Shown here: piece after piece, positions 27,801 through 40,226 of the stretch
Numbering within the stretch: the stretch's first letter is position 1
How the letters are laid out: the number at the start of each line of letters is the position of its first letter
Notes under the pieces: generated by a model
Told to the model about the DNA's origin: nothing
What the model saw: only the letters and a program-made list of their open reading frames with translations
The model's database searches: none
Made by a program: the position numbers and the translations under genes
DNA from: Icerya purchasi
Lineage: Eukaryota; Arthropoda; Insecta; Hemiptera; Monophlebidae
NCBI GenBank assembly: GCA_039619475.1
Contig: CM077116.1
Location: 7,674,501 to 7,738,500 of the forward strand
DNA: 64,000 bases
Direction of reading: 5' to 3'

Positions 27801-28387
27801 GCGCCTAAATCTCATAGACTCCTAACCACGTCGGTCTCTAGGTCGACGTGTAAATTACCTCCGAGAATGATCGGGATTAGATAGCGTCCGTTTTCACGGA
27901 CGAATCTGTTGACCGGAACGTTAGCAGCGGATATTAATAAGCTCCAGGACTCCAACGTTCGATGATACCAGTGAATCGATGACTCTTGTATTAGCGCTCC
28001 AATTTTACATTTCAGATAATACTTTTGTTTGTTTCTGTCGTGTTTTCGTTTTTATCTTCTTTGGTCGCTTTATTTTTTATTTTTTTTATTATAGTTATTA
28101 TGCAATTGCCATTAATATGTCACTGTTTCGGTAGTGGAAGATTACCACGTCACCAAAATTTTAATCGCAATTTTGGACATTTATTTAAATGCACTTTAAA
28201 TTATAATTACAAAAATATTTTCTACGATTACCATTATTTCATATTATACTTTATTAATCATATTAATAACGTATCTTCGAACAGCGCTACCCGAATGAGT
28301 TCTCATCCCTAGTCCATTCCACCGAGTTTACATTTAGAAAAGTTTTTTGTGAACAACAAGAACTGTCCCTCTGCCAACAGTCCACGG
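24891..28387. other. Unassigned DNA
   Basis: No recognised gene. A short frame at about 25421-25545 and CpG-richer sequence at 26380-26920 and 27820-28010 are noted. Otherwise AT-rich and unique-looking. Confidence 0.4.
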
Positions 28388-30520
28388 ATGTTTTCAATGG
28401 CTGAGTTAAACTTTCAACTCAAATTTCATACTCGCAACAGTGCACCTGGTGTACATGGTTAAATATTTGCTAGCAGAGGCTAAAGAGTTTCTCCTTAATA
28501 TTTATAACCAAATATGGGTATTTGGCGATATTCTTCAATTCTGGAAATTGGCACACATTATTCCCATATTAAAACCGAATAAAGATCCATTCCGTTCTGA
28601 AAGCTATCGTCCAATTTCCCTTTTAAACGTCTTGTCCAAGATAATGGAAAAAATGGTAAACAGGCGCCTACTCTATGTTCTTGAACAAAATAATGTCCTG
28701 TCTCCTATTCAAGCCGGAGGACGTAAAACAAGATCAACAAGCGATCACTTAATAACTCTGGCTTCCACCGCCATCAACATACATATGCTGTCTTTTTCGA
28801 TTTAGGAAAAGCATTTCATCGCATATGGCAGCATGGATTATTGGTAAACCTCAAAGTCGCTGGAATAAATGGCCCGATGGGCAAAAATATATCGCTAGCT
28901 TTTTAAGCAACCGAACGATCCGGGTTAAGATCGGTACATCATTATCAGCACAAATTTCAACTGAGAATGGCGTGCCACAAGGCTCTGCTTTGTAAGTACC
29001 GCCGTAGCCGATTGTATATCACTGCTTATAACTGCCCGGTTGTGTTTATCGATGATCTTAACATCTCTTTATCCTTAAATTTTCCTCCTATCGCGCAAAA
29101 AATACTCCAGAAAACAATCAATAAAATACAAAGTTGGTCTGAAAACAACGACCTAGCCATCTCGGCGAGTAAATCTGTATATGTAGATTTATGCAGGCGG
29201 CGCCATTCCTCTCCCAGTGTGTTCCTAAATCTAAACAACCTTCCTCTTCCCCGAAAAGCCACTGTCAAATTCTTCGGATTAATCTTTGATTCTAGACTTA
29301 CGTGGAAGCCTCATATTGCGAACTTAAAACATAGCTGCACCAATTCTATCCCCATATTGAAATATCTGGCTAGCCCCAGATGTAATATTAATCCTAAATT
29401 CCTCTTTAATATCTACAGATCGCTGATCTTATCGAAAATCCACTACGGGTGCCAGGTGTACTCTTCAGTCAGCAAATCTCTATTGAAATCCCTTGATCCT
29501 GTACATCATTCCGCATTGAGAAGCATTTTGGGAGTGCATCGAACCTCTCCAGTTGCCAGCATGTGCGTTCCATCCGGGTGTCCCCGCTTGCCTACTTCCG
29601 AAAATATTTCATACTGCAAAATATATGTACCATCATTTCAGTCACACAGGAAACCTCCCCCTAAAGTTAGAGCATTGTCCTCTTGAACCAAGCTTTTCCA
29701 GCGACCCACTACCAGAATTACTGGCCGATCTGTGAAGATGTGGTATCACGTCTGTACAGAGATCAGCACCCATCCCCAGAGTCCTTATTCCCCCTTGGAT
29801 CACTTTCCAGATAAATATTGATCTAGCGCTGAAACAAAATCCAAGCACAACAGGTCCCGTCTATACAGTGGAGATGGCAGTTGGAGCAATTAATAGGTAT
29901 CCGGACCACCTAATTTACTACACTGATGGAGCTAAGGCAGTCGGCGAGGCAGGTTCACTGCCCGCAGCCAGCACATTTGAGGGTCACGACATCTCATACG
30001 AAGCCCGACTCAATGACGCCTGTTCCGCATTAGATTCAGAACTGTATGCAATTGCACACTGCTTCCATCACATCGTTACGACCCACACCAGCGCCAGTGA
30101 TTTTCTCCTGGTTACTGATTCCCTACAGTTTCTAAACATGATTAAAGGACAAAAACACAACAACCCGCTAGTATTAAAAACATACCACCTCCTTTACCAA
30201 TTGTATCTAATGGACAGTCGCATATCGCTGCTGTGGGTTCCTGGGCGCATTAGAGTGCCTGATAATGAGAGGGTCGACGGAGCAGCACGTTCTGCCCTGC
30301 TCTCGCCAATGCCAGAGGACGCGGAGCTACCGTCATCAAGTGCGTATACATTCTCTTAAAGGCATGCGAAAACCAGTGGAGAACGAATGGGTAGCTGCTA
30401 CAACATTCTTAAGAATTATTAAGCCCACAGTTGAATTATGGTGGCCACCGGATGGAACATCCCGATATGACTTCAAGATCCTCAGCCGGCGGTTTTAATC
30501 TACCAATCTAGTATGCACAT
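28388..30520 (+). mobile_element. I-like non-LTR retrotransposon, truncated (RT and RNase H)
   Basis: Remnant of ORF2 of an I-clade LINE, which copies itself by target-primed reverse transcription. In order: NSAPGVHG (fingers, 28433), SYRPISLLNVLSKIMEK (28598), then QAGGRKTRSTSDH, DLGKAFHRIWQHG (about 28800), GVPQGSAL (28970) and the polymerase box VFIDDL (about 29045), usually Y/FxDD. The thumb follows (KFFGLIFDSRLTWKPHI, then PKFLFNIYRSLILSKIHYG). RNase H starts at 29868 with YYTDGAK, LDSELYAI, VTDSL and LLWVPG, then a degenerate final box in which PGH is PGR. The frame shifts at about 28800, 28980, 29690 and 30270. Fewer than 80 bp separate GVPQGS and FIDD, so part of the palm is deleted. 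The 5' end is missing, and the C-terminal knuckle is lost before a TA repeat. Not functional. Confidence 0.88.
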
Positions 30521-30555
30521 ACTTTTGGTAAAAGGGAAAAGTGTTTTGCATCAGA

Positions 30556-30557
<2 letters not shown>

Positions 30558-30598
<41 letters not shown>
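30558..30598. repeat. (TA)n microsatellite
   Basis: About 20 uninterrupted TA units just after the broken end of the I-like LINE. Confidence 0.95.
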
Positions 30599-30600
<2 letters not shown>

Positions 30601-30718
30601 TGAAATCAACTTTATTTTTTTGTCATACAGAAAAAAATTAGTCTAATATCCCACGCTGACCAAGCGTGTTGGGATATGCATTTTATACCTTCTGCCAGGT
30701 TTTTGACAAAAATTGTTT

Positions 30719-31260
30719 TCCCCGGACATGTGACATATCGTTGGAGAGATCGCTATCTGCCAGAAACGAATCCGTATTTTATTTCCTTAACGAAACTTTT
30801 AAAATTGCCATAAAGTTCAAAAAGCGCGAAAAATAAAAATATGCGCACCTATGTATATTCCTTTAGTTTGGAACATCCGGGTATCCAGTTTTAAAATTAG
30901 ACCCTTGGGGCGCCGAAAGCTCAAAATTTTGAAAAAAATATTTTTTTTTCCCGGGCATGTGATATATCGTTAAAAAGATTGCTATTTGACGAGAACGAAA
31001 CCGCAGGCCATTTCCTTAACGAAACTTTTGAAGTTGACGGAAAGTTCAAAAAAACGCGAAAGATGACACGTATGTCCCTTTCTGGACTACGCGAGTATCA
31101 TAGCTGAAAATTTTGAACAAGATTAAAGATATGTGTATCCCCGTATATTTTTATAGTTTAGAGCATCCGAGTTTCCAACGTCAAAATTAGGCCATGGCGG
31201 CACAGCAAACTCGAAATTAAAAAAAAAAAAAAAAATTCTCAACACATGATTTATCGATTG
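30719..31260 (+). repeat. Diverged tandem repeat, about 2.3 copies
   Basis: Units start at about 30719, 30950 and 31239 with a ccsggcatgtgayatatcgtt-like opening. The first two share ttccttaacgaaactttt, aaagttcaaaaa and a later tttrgarcatccgrgt. The second unit carries an extra ~60 bp, so the period is 230-290 bp. It follows the I-like LINE and the TA microsatellite. Confidence 0.7.
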
Positions 31261-31609
31261 AAAGATATCTCGGCTATTTGTATTACGATTAAAATTAAAG
31301 GCAATTTTTTTTTTTTTTTGGTTTAAAACAATAAGGTGTGGGTTTCACAGGGTAAATATGCCGTTGTGTGAGTGCCCAACACTCTTATCAACGTTTATTA
31401 AAAATAGATATATAACACAAAAAATGACAACTAACTTAACTTATTTCATAAATAACAATAATAATAAACCTAGCATTATACCTATTAAAGTAGTAGTATA
31501 TATATACATATGCCAATAAAACAACAATGCTGCGTAATACGCATATGTACATCAATACATGCAGACAGCTTAATATTTAGAATCAATCTCAAATTATTCC
31601 CGTTCCATT

Positions 31610-32280
31610 CTATCCGAACGGATCTACTGTGGATTCCTAGCCATGCTAGAATTGATGGTAATGAGGTGGCTGATACATTGACTCGCTGAAGGGCTTCCAT
31701 TGGACATCCTCTTCATAAATTTCCCGCTCACAATATTAATCATATTTCCAGAAAGTTTCACGTTAGATTATGGAATATTTCTCCAATCCGAATTCCTTTT
31801 ATTTTTCCGTCCAGTCTTTACCTTCTCTCACCATTTGGTTCGGCAAGTTTCCTTCTCTTTGTTGTCCCCTGATCACTGCCATATATCGCCTTCGTTTCGG
31901 TCATAGCTTTCTCCCTTTGTCACTTTTTTGTTTTTCCCTCGCCTCTTCACCACGGTGTCTTTTGCACCCAGAAGATTCCTTTCTTCTGTGATGTCAATCA
32001 TGTTCTCTTCGGAACGTTCTCTCTTTTATTCTCAGCTTTTGAATGTTAGTCTTCCTACTCCATACCACTCTTATGTTCTCTCATTTCCTTCCTTGTCAGT
32101 TGTTCTTATTCTAGATTCTTTCATTCATTCTATCTCGGACCAGATTAAAATCTGCTATGTTATATTCCTTTTGAGCTATTATTTAGATTCCTTGTTGATT
32201 GGGCTGTTGCTCTTCGTTAGCGTACCCCTCAAAAAAATAGAGTTAATGCTCATTTGTTATTATGTCGTTCTCTGATGTTT
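31610..32280 (+). mobile_element. RNase H/3' end LINE relic, same family
   Basis: Starts at the last RNase H box, LLWIPSHARIDGNEVAD (31629), close to the family motif WIPGHAGIDG. It continues with FGKFPSLCCPLITAIYRLRF (31834), SFLPLSLFCFSLASSP (31900), HPEDSF and the NHVLF box (about 31995). It ends near a degraded SDQIKI (about 32135), matching VDRIKI of the intact copy. Several frame shifts. The first 5 kb of a complete element is absent. Confidence 0.72.
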
Positions 32281-32734
32281 TAAAACTATTATTGCTTTCT
32301 GAAAATACATCCACTTCGATTAGATGCAATTCGTTTTAAAAAAATAATTTTTATAAGAATTTTAAATAAAATAATTACCATGGTAAATGTAGATTAAACG
32401 GAAAAATTTTAAACAAAATGATTACTGCGGTTAATAATAAACTCTAGATAACATCTTATTTATTTCTGGCGTAAGTAAATACATCACCTTCTGTTACTTC
32501 ACTTTTTGCGTTACGGGAATCATCGAACCTCCATGACACGATCGCACTCCTAGCCTAGCTGCCGCAATCCTTACAGGAAGTTAAATAAACGTAATATTCT
32601 CTATTATTTTTTACAGAGAATGCAACGGAATTTTTAATATCTGCTACCGGGAATATTGTTTATACTCATTCTAATATTAAGATTTCAGTTTCCGTATCGG
32701 TTAACCCTCTTTTATTATTTTGTTGCTTTAATGC

Positions 32735-33585
32735 AAAGAAGAAATTATAAAAGAAGCCGGAATTGAAAAAATGGGAATAAAAATAAACGGCCGCACAATC
32801 CGGGAATAAGCTATGCAGATGAAAGAGCGCTCATAGCCGAATCCAAAACATAGAAACAGAAAATGATAGATTGAATAAACAATGCTGGCATAAAATACGA
32901 CATGAAAATTAACGCTAAGAAAACTAAAATGATGAAATTCTCAAGAAACTGTGGCAGAAAAACTACTTTAAAAATCGGCAACCAGGAAATAGAAAATGTA
33001 GACCAATTCAGGTACTTGGGAGTAATGATAAATACGGACGGAAGAGGAGATCGTAAAGGAATAAGAACTCGGACTGGTATGGTGAAAAATACATTTAATA
33101 ATTTATACAAGGTGCTCGGAAATCAAAGTACGAGCCTAAGTTTACGGAAAAGAATAATGAAATGTTATGTCTGGAGCTTATTAAAATACGCCTGCGAAAC
33201 ATGGACAATGAGAGCAGACTGCGAAAGGAAGATAGCCGCTTTAGAAGTGTGGTGTTACAGACGGCTGATGAAGATATCGTGGACCACACACACAACAAAT
33301 ATCGCTGTACCGACAAAAGTAGGAGAAGAAAAAACAACACTGCTGGAGAATATCACAGATTGAAAACTGAAATACCTAGCTCATAAAATCCGAGAAAACG
33401 GAATTTTCATGATAGCGGTGCAGGGGAAAATTCCTGGAAAATCAATAAGAGGAAGGAGACGGTTACAATTAACAACAACGAACCTACCGATAAATCCGCA
33501 GTGTAAAAACCTACAGATAATAATAACTCTCTCCAGGGAACGAATAATATGAATGTATGAAATCTCCTGACCCAGCAGAAGCAAC
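32735..33585 (+). mobile_element. RTE/BovB-like non-LTR retrotransposon relic
   Basis: From 32760 the text gives GIKINGRTI and a lost YADD, then NAKKTKMMKFSRN (32911), VDQFRYLGVMINTDGRG (32999), SLSLRKRIMKCYVWSLLKYA (33135), and the following ETWTMRADCERKIAALEVW, CYRRLMKISWTTHT, LAHKIREN and GKIPGKSIRGRRR (33425). This is the complete thumb-to-C-terminus order of the RTE/BovB group. A 153-codon open stretch (32902-33360) shows it is fairly young. The trinucleotide run after it is a normal 3' end for this group. The endonuclease and most of the palm are absent. Confidence 0.85.
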
Positions 33586-33609
33586 TATGATGATGATGAT
33601 GATGATGAT
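33585..33609 (+). repeat. (ATG)n trinucleotide tract
   Basis: Eight atg/gat units at the 3' end of the RTE-like relic, a usual tail for this group of LINEs. Confidence 0.9.
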
Positions 33610-34393
33610 TTACTGTAAAATGAATTTAATAATTCTATACAAAACAATTGACGCTTGAGCGGCAGTAAAAAATATATGCCCGGATTATGCGGTGAGTGCC
33701 CACTATCGTAGCCACCGAAAAGTTATAGTCATTTAATTTCGTGTAAATATATAACTTACTATCACCGTTTTAACGCGCCCCGCTTACCGTTTGTATCGTA
33801 GCCGTAGCCTACATTTCACTAATAATAGTCAAAGTAAAATCGGTTAATCTTCCATGCTTGTTTTTCATATGACAGTCGTATCATTTGAGCTTTTATTTAA
33901 ATCCAAACACCTGATTACTTTTACTGAAAATTTGGAATTCCGTTACACATAAAATTACTATTTTAATCATTTGAAACTAAGATTAAACAATTATTCTCGA
34001 AAATATAATTAGGCTAAAAATTAACTCCAAATCTAACTACAATAAAAAACCGTCAAAATTGTATATTTGGAACATTAATTACTGTTAATAATAGAAATAC
34101 TAGACATAATAAATTAATATACTGAATTTTATTAGACCATATAGAATTCTAAAAGTGAATACAAACGAAGTAGTTACACCAGTAGGGGAAAACAAGTTAA
34201 ATATAATACAAATTTATTAAAATGTTATTTTTCAGGTAACCCCAAAACACACTGACGTTTCCTCCGTGTATACTAATTGTGTGGCACATACGCTGAAGCT
34301 TTCAATATTGTCTTTACAATTGCGTCGAATACATTTACAGATTAATCACACACAACACAGCGTTCCAACGCAAACTGGTTAAACGTGCATCTA
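33610..34393. other. Unassigned DNA
   Basis: Nothing recognised. Confidence 0.4.
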
Positions 34394-34471
34394 TTGCCAT
34401 CTCATTTTAACATTCAAAGCAACCAGTTGATATTGCCATCTCATTTTAACATTAAAGAGAACCAGTTGATA
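34394..34471 (+). repeat. Tandem duplication, 39-bp unit
   Basis: Two adjacent copies of a 39-bp unit beginning attgccatctcattttaac and ending aaccagttgat, with three differences. No wider feature recognised. Confidence 0.85.
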
Positions 34472-35215
34472 AGGTAGTAAAAATTCACTCCGATGTGCCT
34501 GAAAATAATAGCACAACATTTTGACTACTACAACACAAACTTGTACGTTGTAAAATTTTCCTACGTTAGTATAACGGCCAACGGTGTGCATTCAGTGTAA
34601 TTTGCTGAATGTAAACCGCACCTAATTTAACAAAATAATCTTGATACAACATATAACGTTTCTGGTGGTCTGACTATATGTTGGTTTGTTTGAAAGCGGA
34701 ATAGTTAATAATTAAAATGTGGTTTTCAAAGCGCTCTGTGTACTATCTGATTACTGCTCCAGTAGAATATTCTTCTTGGTTTATCGAATTTTAACATCGT
34801 TATTTGTTGTTTTATTCTCGGATTACTTTTATATTCATTTCAAAAGCACTTTAATATCATTTGTTAGTCTAGATCTTGACATGATTGAATGAAAATGGCG
34901 TTATGCGATTGCTGTTTAGAGAAAAGGAACCAAATAAGGTTTATTCTTAAATATTCTTTGGTTTCTTTTTTTTTTTAGCATTATCTAGCGGAATACCATA
35001 AATTAACATTACTATCAATTTCAAAGAAACTCGTAAATAAATTCAGATTAAAAGATTCCTTTTATGATTTGGTAACTGAAAAATTTTTGGCTAAAGAGAT
35101 TAAAATTTATACGTGAATATTACAATAATATTAAATATCCGTATTTCTTTGTATTTATAAGTTAGTTTAAATAAAATATTACTTCATAATATTTAATTTT
35201 ATATAACATTTATGT

Positions 35216-35295
35216 GCAAACACTGTATACATATTAATTAAAACGTAATTCTTAAGCAAACACTGTATACATATTAATTAAAATGTAATTCTTAG
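35216..35295 (+). repeat. Tandem duplication, about 40-bp unit
   Basis: Two copies of gcaaacactgtatacatatt followed by aattaaaaygtaattctta. It directly precedes TA-associated repeat copy A and overlaps its first bases. Confidence 0.85.
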
Positions 35296-35619
35296 GCTAC
35301 CCCCCCAATTCGATAAAATGTCCCAATTTTATGTAACGTTTGTTCTATTTTATAGGATTTTTGTTATTGTTATTTAAAAAATGTCACAATTTTATGTAAC
35401 GAAATATGTAACGAAAAATTTAACGAACAATTTAATGAAACAATATCTTAATTTTATATAACAAAAGTTAAATGTTAGGATAAGATTTTTGTAATTATGT
35501 TATTTTTTTTGTGTTGATGCCAGTAAGAATTATGTTGTAAATTTTGATCATTTTATACAAAGTATAGAAGAGAAAGAGACAGAAATGAAAGCAAAAGGGG
35601 TCAAGGGGCAAAATGGCCG

Positions 35620-35666
<47 letters not shown>

Positions 35667-35667
35667 G
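35269..35667 (+). repeat. TA-associated dispersed repeat, copy A
   Basis: Runs from a gtaattcttaggctaccccc edge, through several aattttatgtaacg repeats and the segment ttgatgccagtaagaatta, to gaagagaaagagacag and a (TA)n tract at 35622-35667. It is nearly collinear with 62507-62922. No coding potential. Confidence 0.8.
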
Positions 35668-35810
35668 TTATATAAGAATTCTGCCCTTTGGGGCTCGCAG
35701 GGAGGCAAGCCCCTTTGACCCCCAAAGAAAAATCGTTTTCAAGTGACTCCGTCATTCTAACCCGTTTTTTATTTAAAAAATCTTAACTGCTGTACAAGCT
35801 TTATTATCTT

Positions 35811-37185
35811 ACTAGGAGGCTTTGCCCCCTGACCGCTTCGCGGCACAACCCCCCGCAGCTTCGCTCCCAAACCTCCGTTTTGTGGAAGTTTCGTCGTAAC
35901 CAAGTTTGCTCTTAAAACAATGATTTTTTTTTTTTTTTTTTTGCTTAATTCGTACTCTGCTCTCGAATTTACCTTATTGTTGTTTTAATCACGCAACAGT
36001 ACTAAATTGTTTAATATTTTTTGTAAGTTTATTGCTCACAGAACTTGGTAGATGCACCTTGTTCTGATTTAAAATCGTCGAAATACACCAAAAATACACC
36101 ATAGAGGAAACAAAAGAAGGATCGTTAACAAAAGATGTTTCGTCTTTGTCCACTATGAGTAATACACGATGAACGAAAAGCCAGTGTACCGGTCGATTTG
36201 CGGGTGGAAGCGCGGTCTCTGTAGATAAACGCAGTACCGGTTGTCGGACGGGTGGAAGCGCGGTACTCCATAGCTAAATACGGCAGTACCTCGATTTCAT
36301 GTGATTGGTAATGGTCTTATTAAATTAGCTCTGGTCTATTCACTTTTGGTTTTGAGTCCCAAGGTATGAAAATTTTGGACACTTTAGAGTTTTCCTAAAA
36401 GCCACTGACCTAGAGCTGTCGATTAAAAAAAAAATAGCTTTCTACGTGCCATAGAACGGTCTCAGGACTTTTTTTTGATTTTTCATTTAATAATACGAAA
36501 ATTGAAATTATTTTTTTTAAAGTTTGAATTAAGGTAGCTCAAAAGTTCAATCGCTAGAAGGGTAGTGTAAGCGAGGGAAATACTCTAAACTCAATTCTCT
36601 TTAAAATGAGACCTAGATCAGTTCAGTAGAATAATTAGTTTTAAAAATGTGATTTATTGCTTTGATTTATTGCTCGTTTTGAGCCCTAAGGTATGAAAAT
36701 TTTGAGCGTTTTATATTTTTCCTAAATGCTGTTGATGTAGAGCTGTCAATTTACAAAAAAAATTAGCTTTAAAAGAACCATAGAACGGGCTCAGGACTTT
36801 TTTTTTTCCTTTTTGTCTATTTTTTAATTCATTGCTCGTTTTGAGCCCTAAGGTATTAAAATTTTGAGTATTTTATATTTTTCCTGAAAGCTACCGACCT
36901 GGGCTGTCGATTAAAAAAAAAATAACGTTCTAAATGCCATAGAACGGGCTCAGGACTTTTTTTTAATTTTTAGTCTTTTGTCTTATTTTCGTCCATGTTG
37001 GAAGAAAAATTTAATTCATTGCTCGTTTTGAGCCCCAAGGTATGAACATTTTGGACATTTTATAATTTTCCTAAAAGTCACTGACCCGGAGCTGTCGATT
37101 AAAAAAAAAATTAGCTTTTTAAGTGCCATAGAACGGTCTCAGGACTTTTGTTTTAATTTTTCGTCTATTTATTTCCTTACAACTT
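35811..37185. repeat. Composite repeat with GC-rich head and four-unit tandem array
   Basis: Begins with GC-rich DNA (ggaggctttgccccct, then gcttcgcggc and gcagcttcgctcccaaacc). Two diverged copies of a ~55-bp unit with gggtggaagcgcggt follow (36187-36293). Four copies of a ~130-bp unit come next, at about 36353-36475, 36678-36808, 36838-36960 and 37026-37150. Each unit opens with ttgagyccyaaggtat and closes with catagaacggkctcaggac. Spacing between units varies (about 30-200 bp). It ends near ctttattat(atagat) at 37186. No ORF. Confidence 0.75.
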
Positions 37186-39264
37186 TATTATATAGATATA
37201 AGGTAACGAGACATAATGATGATACAAAAAATGTAGTGTACCCCGAGCTAAGAATGACATAGTCAATAATAAAACTTACATTAAATGAAGATAATGGAAT
37301 ACAATAATTTTGGACGAGAGTGAATGTGAAGGATGGAGAATAACAGATTAGTTTTATTATTATTAATACTTAATCTTAGGTTTAAATTGTAGCAATTATT
37401 TAAATGGATGAAAAAAACAATCTACAGTACAATCTAACTTAACTTCAGCATTAGAATAGACCCCTGTTCAACTAAACCTAGCCGTTGGTAATTATTGTAT
37501 CATAATCTTAATAAACGATTAATGCCACTCACCGGGTTATCAGCAAATACTGAATTTAATTATCAAAGTATTTAAATTGCAAGATCAATTACAAATAATA
37601 AAACACGTAAATAGTCACGTAATTCGTAAACCTGTGGTACGTGTATTTATAACGCTGGTCATCATGTTCTTAACTGGTTGTTTAGTAATCCAAATTTTAA
37701 TGACGCAAAATAGTGTACTACAATTCATCAGTAACACTGTTCTTTTTTTTTGTTTCTTATTGGGTTTTTTTGGGGGGTTTATCAACATGAGCATTGGCGT
37801 AAGAACTGGGGAACAAAGGGGAAGAAGAAGAATCGGGTCTTCATACAATCAGGAATAGCCGACAAAAATAAATCAACGCTTGGATGAAGGAAATGGAAGG
37901 GAAAAAATAAACGAAACACTGTAAGAAGTAGGAATAATGTTTGATAAACGAAAGGAGGAAAAAGAAGTTTATCAACAGAAAGCGCCGAGCATTCAAATAT
38001 TATATGATCGGAGTTAATATAAAATGGTTGTTGGAGGGAAGCAACGGGCACAATACGGAGATAGCACGTGAGAAAAACGAAAAAACGGTGAACGGAGATT
38101 TTGCCGAAAGCGCAAGCGGCATAACGCAAAAAGATTAAAGCGCTTCATAGAGGAGAAGTCAAGGAACCAAGGATAGAAAGGAAGAGAAGGTTGAACAGTG
38201 ATGCAGATTTTCTGTTTTAATGGGTTCTGTTCTAGGAGCTGATACGAATTAGCTATTTGATTCTTAGGTTTTACCGTTTATTACTGCACTTATTCGTCCC
38301 CTTTTTTTCTTCTTGTCGTACGTGTACCACAACCTCCTCGGACTTTTCTATTTAAGTCTCTAATTCGGAACCCCAAAAACTCGGAGTATTTCGAAACATC
38401 CGCCCTCGTGATAATATGCATAAAATTCTTTTGGGAGCATTAGATTTTTATAATTTCCCTATCTAAAAGAATGCCTAAGCAAAAGGAAGACGTAAACGAT
38501 AAAATAAAACACAAAAAGTAAATAAATTTTCTGCACGTGGGCAGATGTGAATTTCCTGTCAATGATATTGTTACAGCGGACCCGTAATTGTTCCTTAGTA
38601 CTTCGTTTACACACTAAATAAGGAAATCTTCGTTTATAATCAAAAAAAGCTTTTAAAAAATCGAGGTACGCGTTGATTTTTTTATTTTCCTGGTTATAAC
38701 AATACTTTCACGGCAATGCAAACGAGTTATACAAAAGCGCTCTATGAATAGAAAAACAAAGCACGATAAATGGTGGGAAAAAAAGGAAAAAAACCGCTAA
38801 AATGGCGAAAAACGGCTTAGTACGACGAAATGGGATGACTTTATATACAACGACGATGATACACAACGTGGCTTGCTAAAGTCGTTGGACCACCGGTAAC
38901 GAAAAGTTAATAGTAATTAAAAACAAAAGCTACCTGCCCAGGAGACGATGGGGGATATTCGAGCAGTTTACTTTACCCGCTATACTGTCTGATTTATTAG
39001 CGGGACTTTTACATGAAACTTCTCCCTGCTTATGCTGCTGGCAGTGACGACTGTCATGCGCACGTCATGGACAAACGCTACTGTTCTGTCGTGGACTATT
39101 CACATCGAGACACTTACATAGCTCACAAAGCTACACGTGCCGAAACTTCGACAAAAGTCGGAATTGACGCTTTCAGCCGTGTAAGCGTTCCGGACCGTAT
39201 TTTCCGACGACAGCAAATAATGCCAGGATGCCGAGAGATGGAAAATTTCTAGCTCGACGTCGTC
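37186..39264. other. Unassigned DNA around one LINE relic
   Basis: Apart from the relic at 37780-38160 nothing is recognised. A 79-codon ATG frame at 39013-39252 lies in CpG-richer sequence but has no known domain and no splice context. Confidence 0.4.
37780..38160 (-). mobile_element. 3' end LINE relic, same family
   Basis: Minus-strand reading gives RFFVFLTCYL, then INSDHIIFECSALSVDKLLF, matching the NHVLFECSGLSRERELL tail of the intact copy at 54006-55050, then a decayed C-terminus ending near 37780. No RNase H box remains. Confidence 0.62.
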
Positions 39265-39860
39265 ACTAAAATAGCATACCGTGTCACAATAGACAAGTAA
39301 AAAGAACCCGGATTAGACAATGAGGAGAAGTAAGAGTTAATTCATAGTTTGCAATGAACGGCTGCAGACAGAAGACTAATATTGGTAGATGAGAATGCGG
39401 TGGGAAACTTGCCAGAAGAAGAAAATAACCGAGCTAATGAGTTGAAGGAGGACCCATAAGAGATCAATCTGGATTAAATAAAAAGGAAAGAGATCATGAA
39501 TCAAAGGACGTATAGGAGTAGTCGATAGAGTGAAAAGAAATAGGAGATGCGGTAGCCTACAGCAAGGTATGAGTATCTGACAAAGTAAGCATATTATGAG
39601 GGACGAGTAAAAATTTGATTCGCGGCCAAAAAATCGAACAAAAGGAGAGAAATTTCAGAGTAATTTAAAGAAAGAAAAAAAAAAATTGCGTCGACTTTCT
39701 TCGGCCCTTTGGAGCCATCAGTGTAGATTGTAAAATGGTTAAAGAAGCGAGAGTTCAAATTCTGTAAAAATTCCGATCTAACGCGACATGGTGTAGAATA
39801 TGTTTCAAAATAGTAGAAGAATAAAAGTAGTTAACTGGATGAAAAAAGGAGGAAGTTCTG
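39265..39860 (-). mobile_element. Degraded RNase H LINE fragment, same family as 54006-55050
   Basis: Reading the minus strand with frame shifts recovers the same order of motifs as the intact copy at 54006-55050: FTIYTDGSKGP (near 39735), FCSIFW, TLSDTHTLL (near 39590), QIDLLW (near 39460), and SLARLFSSSGKF followed by STNISLL (near 39390). Stops and shifts are frequent. The final cysteine/histidine tail is missing, and the sequence below 39265 looks unrelated. The match is by eye but runs over five blocks in the right order. Confidence 0.75.
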
Positions 39861-40036
39861 CCTAATGATTAAAACTTTTTATCGTAATATTTTCCAGCAT
39901 CAATATTGAGCATTTTATTCCGTAATAATTTGTTCGTGAAATAAACTCTGTAAATTCTAGCAATTGTAACCCCTATAGTGATAAATCGTACGATGTTATT
40001 ATTATTAAAGTTTGTTGCGCACATTATTTCAAAATT

Positions 40037-40226
40037 ATTTTTAAATTAAATATGAACAGACACTTTTTGTAAAATAATATATTTAAATATTTACGCTAGC
40101 GCGTTTCCGAGCCGACAGCTTCATAATCACAGCAAATCGATCATGAAGCTATCTCGAAACGCGTTAACGTCAATATTTAAATAGATTATTTTTTAAAAAT
40201 TGTCTGTTTATATTTAATTTAAAAAT
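40037..40226. repeat. Palindromic element, about 190 bp
   Basis: Arms 40037-40121 and 40143-40226 are inverted: attttaaattaaatat, gaacagaca, tatttaaatatt, aacgcgtttc and agcttcat recur as complements. About 85% identity by eye and a loop of about 20 bp. No terminal target duplication was established. Confidence 0.7.

Noticed and set aside
37577..37858. 93-codon frame with two hydrophobic stretches that might be a membrane protein
   Set aside because: Begins at TTG, the hydrophobicity comes from T-rich DNA, and the 3' part overlaps a LINE relic on the other strand.
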